A stretch of 64,000 nucleotides of DNA from CBDCWA01 sp965223255 (lineage in GTDB: Bacteria > Pseudomonadota > Alphaproteobacteria > Rhizobiales > Hyphomicrobiaceae): positions 2,852,001 through 2,916,000 of the forward strand of contig CBDCWA010000004.1 of assembly GCA_965223255.1 (NCBI GenBank), in the 5' to 3' direction. Both the position numbers and the translations under genes were made by a program. Below are positions 55,401-62,758 of the stretch, one piece after another (within the stretch, counting starts at the first letter, position 1; each line of letters begins with the position of its first letter). The notes beneath the pieces were generated by a model. That model saw only the letters and a program-made list of their open reading frames with translations, had not been told where the DNA came from and did not search any database.

Positions 55401-55786
55401 CCCCTGTCTGGGTCGTAGGGTTTTTCCAGCGAATTAATGAGGCGGCGCAGGAAATAATCGGCGTAGTTCTGCACTTCGGGCGTCATCTGTGCGTAGCCAA
55501 AGTATGCAGCCCCTTGTCGGTGGGCTTCGGTGCGTAAAGCGCGGATGAGATGGGTCTTGCCAGCGCCCGATTGGCCATGAACCAACAGAATGCGCGCCGC
55601 GACTTGGGTTGCATCGCTGGCTGTAACGGCGCCGAGCACATCATTGAAACGGTCTCGCGCGCGCCCATGCACGATCTCGACATCTACAGGATCGGCCTGC
55701 CAGATATCGTCCTCCCAGGTGATCGAGTGCTCGAAGGCAGCGGACAAATCGTCTGGCAGTATTGCGTTTGAATCTTGCGGCGGCAT
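52424..55786 (-). CDS. dual-domain ATPase: AAA/STAND-like plus HerA/DUF87-like
   Basis: A 1120-residue protein with two P-loop domains. The first (about 40-400) has Walker A GQSGAGKT at 71-78, Walker B VFCIDQVEDL at 259-268 and a following helical part (LSTRRLLEHAKNRI), as in AAA_16/KAP/STAND NTPases. Residues 455-620 form an unrecognised middle domain (MDGRTAFMLRASDFPPNKKN). After an acidic linker (625-690) comes a HerA/FtsK-type domain: Walker A GGSGSGKTT at 722-730, VLIDRKGD at 747-754, Walker B VVMFDEAD at 975-982 and ATQSPGDLDY at 1015-1024. HerA-type domains form hexameric DNA or protein translocases. It lies 45 bp after its partner gene. No nuclease domain was recognised. Confidence 0.85.
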   Translation of the reverse strand: MPPQDSNAILPDDLSAAFEHSITWEDDIWQADPVDVEIVHGRARDRFNDVLGAVTASDATQVAARILLVHGQSGAGKTHLIRALRTEAHRQGAAYFGYAQMTPEVQNYADYFLRRLINSLEKPYDPDRGRESALARLTRRLVETSDTLPGDDLARLREASLNEDQLAELVLSMADTIIASEKWAALELDINIIRALLYLQRADPRIDQRIRQYLQGRELTELSHAAVRALDVTPGDARAFEIIEALGKMMWAVDQAAMVFCIDQVEDLRNFDDPEDRFQKAIGNLMQIANRVPRAIIVISCLEEFYGEVRAVLPQSYVDRIEQSGPIALLETRTPEEARLIIAKRIAHQSISHSDGPSYPDPAAFFGPQFFEEFAGLSTRRLLEHAKNRILSKDGESDAEEESRDGIISSLAQALGFASSNDDMAEEDDYIVDYRDMWERFASESEAEMPSSDYELLDVLSGSLQLAVREWGTTVSLKVERPEHADDLPALDLNIYHANTDHTFEARVFLCNRPTQGGGLKRQLDKVLAAMDGRTAFMLRASDFPPNKKNQTAQAFRKFRDKGGRSLLVPIPEWERMMAIREFHAHHRQDPGFDSWFGQAKLLSGLVSVIQLLRLDLLGRQLPRFGGESDADNAGSGAGSAFDTLGGDGAVVVDGDGEPSMMNGEPELAPHADNDDDLPISVILDENGDNAHSIYAGRETNRRGRPVTLNMDVMKRHAAVLGGSGSGKTTLALSLIEQLLLRGIPAVLIDRKGDLCSYANPDVWRQTDDENADRRADREKLADSIDVAVYTPGRSSGRPISIALLPTGISELPEHEQQLLANLSAAALGEMLHLKNSATHQKQSGTLSVALKILGSRSRSEVGLGDLIDLLEDEDPELTDLTQRMDPSGKIRRDLVAQLDSLRHRNSALFDANGESLRMESLLGIGNFAREGRTRLSVIYTGFLGDNENILFWVSQFLSETLRFCQRNPNDELQAVVMFDEADLYIPANAKPATAEPLQSLLKRARSAGLGLMLATQSPGDLDYKSRDQITSWFIGRVREDTALRKLRAAFQSESGLDPAAVLPGQTVGAFHLVQEGLVRSMKAQRSLITAEQVPFDRIEQLSFETKDLEQRQLRLFDKA

Positions 55787-55831
55787 AAATCAGCTTTTCC
55801 TTGACCCTTGAGTTGACCCACTAAGGTTGCG

Positions 55832-57001
55832 CTAGTTTGGCAGCCGTACGTAGTGCCAAACCATGTTCTTGTATGGAATCGCGGAGGCTTGCAGTTCAGC
55901 AAGATCGCGTTTGTTTCTGAGATCGGCATGAGCCAGAACCAACGCCCCAATTCGATGCGCCTCAGCCAACATGCTCTTGAATTCGATTTCCGAGAGGCCC
56001 CACTCCGGAAATCGCGCTGCTACTTCTTGCCAAACCCGGCAGATAAAAGTCTTGCGATTGCCGGGCCAACCCTCTGCATGGGGGGCGGCAGCTTTGTAGA
56101 CTTCTGAAACGAAGCCTTTCAGGTCTGGCCGGTTTGCAGCAGCAGGCCGGGGCGGCAGCCCAGTATCGGGCCTCCGTCTTTTGCCACGCCGTGGGCGCTT
56201 CACCGCTGGTTTTGCATCTTTTTGGTTGCTGTCGTCTGTCTGTCCCGCCGGGGCACGCTCGGCGGCGTCGTCTCCGATCAACCGATTGACGAGGCGTCGC
56301 AATAGCGCAGTACGAATGGCATCGATTGATGGTCGGGTCGCCTCAACGACTTCGGCTGCCAATGCCGCGAGCAGCCTGCTGTCGGTGCCAAGTTCACGCG
56401 GTCGGCGCAAAAGCTGTGCTGCCAACATGCGGCTCATCTTCGCCGACATACCGGTACGCGAATCGACGCTGCCCTTGATTTTGTTACCAAAAGCCCTCTC
56501 GAGTGCAACAACAGCGAGTTTCGCCCGGACCCGTGCGGCACTTGCGCCAATCGCCAAACGCAGTCCGAAGTGGCTGATCAGCAGCGTCCCTCTGAGGCCG
56601 TCGGGCCTAAGGATCGATTTGAGTTGGCGCGCAGATAAGCGGCCAAGATCGAGTGCCTTGGCGATCAACAGAGTGTCTCGTACTTCCACCCAATCCGCCG
56701 GCGTCTTGCGCGCGCCCAATTCGTCAAATGCCAATTGCCAGCCAGCCTCAGTGAGCGCCAGCCGTCCCCGCTTATTTGTGATGAGGCTTTCGGTTTCAAG
56801 ATCGGCGAGAACCTTCTCGCAGAGGTCGCGAAATTCGGCTGGTGAAAGCTTATGTGCGATCAAGGCATTGACATCGCGTGCAAAATCACCGCGCGTAACG
56901 CTTTTGCCACCCGCCAGCCGCGCCAGTGCCAAATAGCGAACCGTCGCGTAGCCCCGCACATTTTCGTTCAGCATCGGCAGTTCTTGCGCCGCTACCGACA
57001 T
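55832..57001 (-). CDS. winged-helix/basic-linker partner of the dual ATPase
   Basis: A 389-residue protein of unknown family. Residues about 20-95 look like a winged-helix domain (ITNKRGRLALTEAGWQLAFD is a wing/recognition pattern). 100-245 is helical. 250-290 is a polar linker with a strongly basic patch KRPRRGKRRRP, suitable for nucleic-acid contact. 294-387 is a compact C-terminal domain (VYKAAAPHAEGWPGNRKTF, HADLRNKRDLAELQASAIPY, VWHYVRL). The start ATG 56999-57001 has a near-perfect AAGGAGG SD. It is the first gene of a two-gene operon with the ATPase and may be its DNA adaptor or regulator. Confidence 0.75.
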   Translation of the reverse strand: MSVAAQELPMLNENVRGYATVRYLALARLAGGKSVTRGDFARDVNALIAHKLSPAEFRDLCEKVLADLETESLITNKRGRLALTEAGWQLAFDELGARKTPADWVEVRDTLLIAKALDLGRLSARQLKSILRPDGLRGTLLISHFGLRLAIGASAARVRAKLAVVALERAFGNKIKGSVDSRTGMSAKMSRMLAAQLLRRPRELGTDSRLLAALAAEVVEATRPSIDAIRTALLRRLVNRLIGDDAAERAPAGQTDDSNQKDAKPAVKRPRRGKRRRPDTGLPPRPAAANRPDLKGFVSEVYKAAAPHAEGWPGNRKTFICRVWQEVAARFPEWGLSEIEFKSMLAEAHRIGALVLAHADLRNKRDLAELQASAIPYKNMVWHYVRLPN

Positions 57002-57711
57002 CACAACCTCCTTTGATGCCCGCGCGGTCTGGCCACGCACGCAACCGAAGTAGCCACACGACCCGAGACTTTGGCCGAAGTTACACCTGACAAGGAAACG
57101 CAACGGAAATAGCGTTGGACTGGTTAGCCCGCGGCCGGCGAGAGATGCCGCCGAATCAACACCGAATCACTTATTATTATGGCATATTCTTTCGCCAGGA
57201 ATGGCCTACGGGTGTCCAACTCTGGAAAACACATTTTTTTCCCATTCGGTCGTGGCCGCAATACGTCGGGCCGGACGCCGCGGTGTGGTCATCAATCAGC
57301 CCAACTGAGGTCAATGTTCTGTCGCTTCATTGTAGCAACCAACAAAAAGTACCGAAGTGGCGAACGGGAACACGGTACGCTTAAGTGCGAGTGCAAAACG
57401 ATTATTTTCGATCGTGCGAACCAGTCTTGCTCGTGCACCGTAACCGCCCAAATTTTTTTGCCGGATGCGAGATGCCGCATCACCGATGCGTCGGCCAAGG
57501 TATCTCGATAAGGCGACTGACAATGGTCCGGCGCACGGCTGCTATTATTTCAGCGGCGACGCGTACCGGACGGCCCCGCGGCCGGTTTGGCCAACTGCTC
57601 AGGACCAGGGCGAATGTTAAGGGACGGTTAACCAATTTGCGGGATGGTCAGGCGTGAATCTGTGACCTCGTTCGAGCCGGCGTATGCGTAATGCCGGATG
57701 AGGAGTTTTTA
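57002..57711. other. 710-bp intergenic region between divergent operons
   Basis: This separates the minus-strand ATPase module from the plus-strand CAP lipoprotein gene, so promoters for both must lie here. The short open frames on both strands have no coding-like composition or SD, and I see no RNA gene. A small palindrome ATGCG-AGATGC-CGCAT lies near 57465-57480. Confidence 0.5.
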
Positions 57712-58374
57712 ATGTACCGATTGCTTTTGCCAATTTTGATTTCCATTATTGCGGCGGCCTGCAGTTTGAGCGGCAAGCAGGTAGGCTTTGGCTATGCAGG
57801 TGGCGCACCGGGTTATAATTCCACCGACGATCAATATGTTTCCCCCTCATTAGCCCAAACTGAAAAATCGGATGCCAAGACGCGCCGCAAACGTGTTGCA
57901 GCCCTGCGCAAGAACAATTCGCGCAATGGCGCCAAGCGGGCCCGGGCAGGAGAATTCGCCAACCGCGATTATCGTCGGACGTCTTTGGATGTCTATGCAG
58001 CTCTAGAATCCATCAACACCTATCGCCGCTCGAAGGGATTGAAGAGCGTTACGCTTGACGCAAGTCTGACGGAGGCGGCCCGCAGCCATTCGCGTGACTT
58101 AGCCAAGTGGGATCGCATATCGCACTATGGATCTGATGGCTCCAATCCGTTGGACCGGGTCAGAAGGTCGGGCTATCGCGCACGCATTGCTGCAGAAAAC
58201 GTTGGCACCGGTCAGTCCACGTTCCGCGAAGTCCTAAAGGGTTGGAAGCGTAGCCCGGGCGATGACCGCAATCTTCTGCTCAAGGATGCTCAGCACATTG
58301 GCATTGCATTGGTCAAAGATCGCAAGACCGAATTCAAGACATTCTGGACGCTGGTGGTGGCTGCGCGCTCTTAA
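57712..58374 (+). CDS. CAP (SCP/PR1-like) domain lipoprotein
   Basis: A 220-residue protein with a lipoprotein signal (LLLPILISIIAAACS, lipidated Cys at 17). A basic linker follows, and a CAP domain covers about 95-220: SINTYRRSKGLKSVTLDASL, the ARSHSRDLAKWDRISHYG helix with conserved His/Ser, RIAAENVGTG, and GWKRSPGDDRNLL. CAP proteins in bacteria are secreted; some bind lipids or cell-wall fragments, most are uncharacterised. The ATG 57712 has GAGGAG upstream. Divergent from the ATPase module, with dcd on the opposite strand downstream. Confidence 0.88.
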   Translation: MYRLLLPILISIIAAACSLSGKQVGFGYAGGAPGYNSTDDQYVSPSLAQTEKSDAKTRRKRVAALRKNNSRNGAKRARAGEFANRDYRRTSLDVYAALESINTYRRSKGLKSVTLDASLTEAARSHSRDLAKWDRISHYGSDGSNPLDRVRRSGYRARIAAENVGTGQSTFREVLKGWKRSPGDDRNLLLKDAQHIGIALVKDRKTEFKTFWTLVVAARS

Positions 58375-58451
58375 GCCAATCCCGCCGCTTCAACCGTGCG
58401 AGGCGCATTGCTGAGCACGCGCGTTGAAATAGGGAGAGTCCCCTCTATCAA

Positions 58452-59570
58452 TCAGACAAAATGCTTCGAGAGTTTGAGGCCTTGAGCCTGATAATGCGAA
58501 CCGAGATCGTCGCCATACAAGGTTTCTGGCAACTCCGTCAGGCGTTCATAAATCAACCGGCCGATAAGTTGTCCATCCTCAAGAATAAACGGGATGTTAT
58601 GGCTGCGCACTTCGAGCACCGCCTTTGACCCTTCGCCGCCCGCACCCGCATGCCCGAAGCCGGGATCGAAGAAGCCGGCATAATGCACGCGAAACTCGCC
58701 GACCAACGGATTGAACGGCACCATTTCGGCGGCATGGGTCGGCGGCACATGCACCGCTTCTTTCGAGGCCAGAATATAAAACTGGTCGGGGTCGAGGATG
58801 AGCCTCTTTTCCTCACCGAGATATAACGGTTCCCAATACTCATCGACCGGGCAGCTCCCTGCCGCATCGACATCCACCACACCGGTATGGCGTTTTGCTC
58901 TGTAGCCAACCAGCCGTCTGCCATCGCCGTTATCCATCCCGCTCAAATCCACCGACAGACCGATGCCGCCTGCGATGTCGGCGTCAGCGCCGGAGACCAA
59001 GCCCTCCTTGGCGTGCAATTCCTTTAATGTTTGATCGCCATCGCTTGCTTGCCCGCGCCGAAATCGAATTTGCGACAGCCGGCTACCGGTACGAACCACA
59101 ATGGGAAAGGTTTGTGGGCAGATTTCAGCGTAGAGCGGCCCGACGTAGCCGGCTGGAATTTGATCGAAGGCATTGACACCATCGGCAATCACGCGGGTAA
59201 ACACATCCAAGCGGCCGGTTGAACTTTTTGGATTGGTGAGCGCGCTGATGTCATCGCAGAGCGCGAGGGATTCCTGCAGCGGCACAATATAAACGCAACC
59301 CGTTTCAAGCACAGCACCACCGTCGAGATCGAACAAATGCAGTTTATGTATGTCGAGCCGGTCCGCTACGCGTGTTCCCGGCGCCGGCAAATAGCTAGCC
59401 CTGACGCGGTAGGCCTTGGGTCCGAGACGCAGATCAAGGCTTGCCGGCTGTAATTGATTGGCCAGCAATGGGGCTGCCAGTTTCAGGCGGCCATCCGTAA
59501 TCAATTTTCGAATGGCCTGTACCGGCAAGATTCCGGTTGTGGCTAATGCTTCGCCTTGCCGTCCCGACAT
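58452..59570 (-). CDS. dcd: 2'-deoxycytidine 5'-triphosphate deaminase, long two-module form
   Basis: Dcd converts dCTP to dUTP for dTTP synthesis. The protein has 372 residues, about twice the E. coli enzyme (193), the alphaproteobacterial form with a duplicated dUTPase fold. N-terminal half: ASLDLRLGPKAYRVRASY and NPKSSTGRLDVFTRVIADG (the catalytic block). C-terminal half: DPDQFYILASKEAVHVPP and FDPGFGHAGAGGEGS. The long form is annotated as deaminase but its bifunctionality is not established to my knowledge. The 361 bp upstream, before tRNA-Ser, hold no gene I can support. Confidence 0.9.
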   Translation of the reverse strand: MSGRQGEALATTGILPVQAIRKLITDGRLKLAAPLLANQLQPASLDLRLGPKAYRVRASYLPAPGTRVADRLDIHKLHLFDLDGGAVLETGCVYIVPLQESLALCDDISALTNPKSSTGRLDVFTRVIADGVNAFDQIPAGYVGPLYAEICPQTFPIVVRTGSRLSQIRFRRGQASDGDQTLKELHAKEGLVSGADADIAGGIGLSVDLSGMDNGDGRRLVGYRAKRHTGVVDVDAAGSCPVDEYWEPLYLGEEKRLILDPDQFYILASKEAVHVPPTHAAEMVPFNPLVGEFRVHYAGFFDPGFGHAGAGGEGSKAVLEVRSHNIPFILEDGQLIGRLIYERLTELPETLYGDDLGSHYQAQGLKLSKHFV

Positions 59571-59931
59571 TGAGCGTCTCCTTTAGGCCAGCCATCGGAT
59601 GTGCTGTATTAAAAGTTTACGGCGCCGATCTGGCCTAAATCGTAATCTGGTCCAACCGATCCAACGCAGGCTGCTCTAACTGAAACCTTCGCTTTGGCCA
59701 ACAGATTATGTGCAGCCGTCCCCGATTCCTTATCGCCGACAAAAAAAGATTGTGGCGTCGCGGCCAGCACCTAAGGAGCGCGATGATCGCAGTCCGCAGG
59801 GTTGCAATCACCGCTGGAGCCCGCTAAGGCAGTCGCTCGCTGTTGCATTGGAGTGGCGCCCGCAACAGATATGCCGGTCGCCCCTGCATTGGCAAGCTCG
59901 GCCGTGCCCTAGGGGCATTTGCGGCGTCAGA
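59571..59931. other. 361-bp intergenic region between dcd and tRNA-Ser
   Basis: No coding frame is supported. It should contain the dcd promoter (minus) and the tRNA promoter (plus); no clear boxes were identified. Confidence 0.45.
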
Positions 59932-60021
59932 GGAGAGGTGGCTGAGTGGTCGAAAGCACCGCACTCGAAATGCGGCATACGGGCAACCGTATCGGGGGTT
60001 CGAATCCCCCCCTCTCCGCCA
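59932..60021 (+). tRNA. tRNA-Ser (anticodon CGA)
   Basis: A class II tRNA, 90 nt with encoded CCA. Acceptor arms GGAGAGG/CCTCTCC, anticodon stem CCGCA/TGCGG around CTCGAAA with CGA at 59966-59968, a long variable arm (ATACGGGCAACCGTAT), a T arm with GTTCGAATC, discriminator G at 60018. It decodes UCG. The integrated element begins immediately downstream, so its 3' end is the likely attachment site. Confidence 0.97.
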
Positions 60022-60071
60022 GGAGAGCGCCTAAGCCATTGAAAATAAAGAAAAAATTTCGATAACGAATT

Positions 60072-60095
60072 TGTGACCCACAATGTGACTCACAA
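60072..60095. repeat. tandem 12-bp repeats next to the tRNA attachment site
   Basis: TGTGACCCACAA (60072-60083) is directly followed by TGTGACTCACAA (60084-60095), 11 of 12 identical. Placed 50 bp inside the element's tRNA end, they fit arm-type binding sites for a tyrosine integrase; this is inference. Confidence 0.5.
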
Positions 60096-60115
60096 TCGGT
60101 CAACGGGCTAATCTA

Positions 60116-60583
60116 ATGCACGAAATCGCCATGCAATGGGTTGATGTTTTCAAAGCGCTGCTAACTCCGGTGATCGCCCTCATTGCGACGTATATCGCCA
60201 TTCAACAGTACCGCATTGAACAGGCCAAATCCAAACTGGAGCGTTATGACAGACGCCTCGCCGTGTATAAGGCCGTTCATCGGTTTCTATCCGACGTCGT
60301 CCAGGCTCATAAAGTAGAGCCTGATGACATCCGTCGGTTGCACGTTGACACGACGGAAGCGGGTTTCCTTTTCGGCAAAGATATCCCTGACTACATCCAC
60401 GAACTCGCGTTGCATGGTGTTAGACTTGTGCGCGCCTATCATCTCTTAAAGAATCGAAATGACCGACCGCCTGACTATGATCACGATCGAGTTGTGCAGA
60501 CTAACGATGATGAAATGATTTGGATGTACGAACAATTCGACGTGGCCGAGCGCAAGTTTGCAAAATACCTGAAAGTGACTTAA
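60116..60583 (+). CDS. small membrane-anchored hypothetical protein in the element
   Basis: A 155-residue protein with one N-terminal membrane helix (VFKALLTPVIALIATYIAIQ) followed by a long charged, probably coiled helix (QYRIEQAKSKLERYDRRLAV) and a cytosolic helical part. I do not recognise a specific family, though proteins with this layout are common in phage and defence islands. It is convergent with the portal gene (2-bp gap) and the only plus-strand gene of the element seen. A cargo role is possible; no SD is obvious, and ATG 60131 is an alternative start. Confidence 0.6.
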   Translation: MHEIAMQWVDVFKALLTPVIALIATYIAIQQYRIEQAKSKLERYDRRLAVYKAVHRFLSDVVQAHKVEPDDIRRLHVDTTEAGFLFGKDIPDYIHELALHGVRLVRAYHLLKNRNDRPPDYDHDRVVQTNDDEMIWMYEQFDVAERKFAKYLKVT

Positions 60584-60585
60584 CG

Positions 60586-61818
60586 CTAGGCTTCACCCGT
60601 TGCTGCGATTGGGTTGAAGCCTTCCCGCTGCCGGACTTCGTCGATCGTTAGAACCTCTGTCTCGAGTGCGATCTTGTGGTTCTGCCAACGGGTCTGTGGG
60701 TCGCCGCGCAAGAATTCACTCATGTCCAGTGCGATCTCATGGTTCACCAAGTCATCGTCAGTCAGGAGCGATCGGGCCAGCACGGCTTCCAACTTCCTTG
60801 TCCACCCGCTCAGTGTGTGTTGAGCATAGTAGCGCAGCAATGTCTCCGCATTGGTGAAGCTTGAATTCGTCAAGTCACCAATCACTGTGGGCGGCACCTG
60901 GTAAATCCGCGCCATCTCCTCGACCGAGAAGCGCCTGGATGCCAATAGCTCGGCATCCTCAGCATTGATCGACAGCGGCGTAAAATCCATACCATTGTCA
61001 AGCACCGCGATACGCCGTGCATTAGCCGAACCAGCATACAACTGCTGAAATTCATCGCGAAGACCGGCAAGTGCCTCCACACTCAAAGTCTTGGTGTGCT
61101 TGACGATACCAGACGGGTTCACACCGTTCGCCCACATGCTGGCGGTAAAGTTCTGCAACGCCAGCGCCTGCCCGACACCAGCGGCGGCGCGCCTGAGTCT
61201 GGATTGACCAACGATCCCGTCGTCGCTGTGGTCTCGCAAGTGAACGACTTCGCTATCCAGCAGTCGACGTGATCGGCTCGGACCCCCAAAGATGCTGTGA
61301 GCTTCGCTGACATCGTATAACAAACGGCCGGACGGTAGCATTTGCACCGAAACCCAACCCCACGGGATAGGCTTCAACTCGCGGACCTGTCCGTTGGTCC
61401 CGCGCACGATCTCAGCCAATGCATTGCCGTTGAGAAGTGCCTGGCGAATAAACCATTCGCAGAAATCCGGCCAAGTTTGATAGTCGTTTGGTCCGTGACG
61501 AACCAGCCGTGCCACAGCATGGGTAGGTACGCTGCGCTTTGATTCACCGTCAAGGCGAAACACATGCAACGGCAATGTCGCGATGCTGCCGGCGATAGCA
61601 TTCACACACGCGAGAACTGTCGTCAGGTTCTCAGCAAGAAAGGGCGTGACGCGGATCCCGCCGGTTGAGAGGGTTTGCCCTCCCACCCCACTGTGTGCGC
61701 GTAGGATGTCCCATGTGGAGTGCCGACGCTCATGCACAGTCACCTCAACAGGTGGGCTACGCCTCTCAAGCGCCTCCATCTCACGAATCTCGTCTTCGGT
61801 ATATGCTTTAGGATACAT
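60586..61818 (-). CDS. phage portal protein (HK97 family)
   Basis: A 410-residue portal protein; the dodecamer forms the DNA gate of the capsid. Features: TVLACVNAIAGSIATLPLHV, VARLVRHGPNDYQTWPDF, LNGNALAEIVRGTNGQVREL, LQNFTASMWANGVNPSGI and VEEMARIYQVPPTVIGDL followed by FTNAETLLRYYAQHTL. The length matches the family. The ATG at 61816-61818 is preferred (an upstream in-frame start at 61854 lies in the preceding gene); it overlaps that gene by 11 nt. It is the last gene of the minus-strand capsid operon here, with no terminase or head-tail gene after it. Confidence 0.95.
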   Translation of the reverse strand: MYPKAYTEDEIREMEALERRSPPVEVTVHERRHSTWDILRAHSGVGGQTLSTGGIRVTPFLAENLTTVLACVNAIAGSIATLPLHVFRLDGESKRSVPTHAVARLVRHGPNDYQTWPDFCEWFIRQALLNGNALAEIVRGTNGQVRELKPIPWGWVSVQMLPSGRLLYDVSEAHSIFGGPSRSRRLLDSEVVHLRDHSDDGIVGQSRLRRAAAGVGQALALQNFTASMWANGVNPSGIVKHTKTLSVEALAGLRDEFQQLYAGSANARRIAVLDNGMDFTPLSINAEDAELLASRRFSVEEMARIYQVPPTVIGDLTNSSFTNAETLLRYYAQHTLSGWTRKLEAVLARSLLTDDDLVNHEIALDMSEFLRGDPQTRWQNHKIALETEVLTIDEVRQREGFNPIAATGEA

Positions 61819-62047
61819 CGCCTGTTCTCTTTGGGGGTTCTGCCAACTCGTCACAGACCACGGCTGTGATTTGCTCCACGCGCTCCCACACGGGCACTAC
61901 CATGCCGCCGCGGATAATAACTTCGGTCCCGTTGTGATCCCGCTTCCATGCAATGATATCACTCACGCGTACATAGAAAGCGCCAGGATCTGGGTACGGC
62001 CCGCAGTAACTTTTCGGTGTAAGCATTATCAATTTAGGTGCAGTCAT
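61808..62047 (-). CDS. small hypothetical protein in the capsid operon
   Basis: A 79-residue, likely beta-rich protein (MTAPKLIMLTPKSYCGPYPD, AFYVRVSDIIAWKRDHNGTE, VVPVWERVEQITAVVCDELA). No family is recognised. It starts 4 bp after the 54-residue gene and overlaps the portal start, so it is translated within the operon. A minor head or regulatory role is a guess. Confidence 0.65.
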   Translation of the reverse strand: MTAPKLIMLTPKSYCGPYPDPGAFYVRVSDIIAWKRDHNGTEVIIRGGMVVPVWERVEQITAVVCDELAEPPKRTGDVS

Positions 62048-62051
62048 AACG

Positions 62052-62216
62052 CTACGTTCTCAGTTGATCATCAATATCTGCATAGTCTTCTTTGACGCGC
62101 CACACACGCCGATGCTTTAACCTGATAACCGTTCCACCAAGTCGGAAATCCGGATAGTAGGTATCGATTTCTTTGACCGGAAAGTGGATAACCGTCCCGT
62201 CATGCAACGTTGCCAT
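62052..62216 (-). CDS. 54-residue hypothetical protein in the capsid operon
   Basis: The frame from ATG 62214-62216 to TAG 62052-62054 encodes 54 residues: MATLHDGTVIHFPVKEID, then YYPDFRLGGTVIRLKHRRVW and RVKEDYADIDDQLRT. The start overlaps the protease stop by 1 nt (TGATG) and the stop is 4 bp before the next gene. This tight packing supports a real gene. No family is recognised. Confidence 0.65.
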   Translation of the reverse strand: MATLHDGTVIHFPVKEIDTYYPDFRLGGTVIRLKHRRVWRVKEDYADIDDQLRT

Positions 62217-62758
62217 CACCATGCAAAAATTTCCTCGTTATCGAGCCAGCGCTTCCAACGATTAATGGTGGTGCGATCCTGACTCGTGCGTGGCTCAACA
62301 GTGGTGTCGGGGTAGGCCGGAAACGCGTGCACGACACTTATCTCCACAAGATCAATCTGTGTGAGCACGCGCACACCGTTCTCAAAACGCTCGCCACCAT
62401 TTGGGACGCGAAAGCCGAAACTCATACCGCCAAGGTCGCCACGTTCGGCCAACGCCAGCACATCGCGCGCCAGTTGTGTTTCTGGCAAGTGAATTTCGAA
62501 TGCCAGTCCGTGATCATCCTCGCGCAACACAAGAGACGACGACGCGGTGCGCGCCAAAAGGCGACTCGCGTCATGATCGACCAAAGCCAATACATCGCTT
62601 CCAGAACGTAGGGTGGCCGCAAACGCACCTGGTGCAATCGTCTCGGTGAGATCATCAATGCGCGTTGCGCTGCCGAACACAGCGGCGTGACCAACAAGAC
62701 GACGACCGGCGGCAGTAACACCGCCGGCCAATCGTCTGTATTGAAGCGAGGTGGTCAT
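62216..62758 (-). CDS. HK97-family prohead (head maturation) protease
   Basis: A 180-residue serine protease (U35/S78 type) that processes the capsid precursor during head maturation. Visible: LVGHAAVFGSATRIDDLTET, IAPGAFAATL, VLALVDHDASRLLARTASSS (catalytic His in DHD), and GDLGGMSFGFRVPN (catalytic Ser). Its start overlaps the capsid stop by 4 nt (ATGA). Family length about 180-200. Confidence 0.93.
   Translation of the reverse strand: MTTSLQYRRLAGGVTAAGRRLVGHAAVFGSATRIDDLTETIAPGAFAATLRSGSDVLALVDHDASRLLARTASSSLVLREDDHGLAFEIHLPETQLARDVLALAERGDLGGMSFGFRVPNGGERFENGVRVLTQIDLVEISVVHAFPAYPDTTVEPRTSQDRTTINRWKRWLDNEEIFAW

Noticed and set aside
57115..57657. Several 60-110 residue frames in the gap before the CAP lipoprotein gene
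   Set aside because: No SD, Arg/Cys-rich shadow-like composition and no recognisable domain.
59710..60083. Open frames on both strands across the tRNA-Ser gene (one containing GEVAEWSKAPHSK, the other GGEGGIRTPDTVARMPHF)
   Set aside because: These are the well-known false proteins made by translating a tRNA-Ser gene; the tRNA fold is complete.
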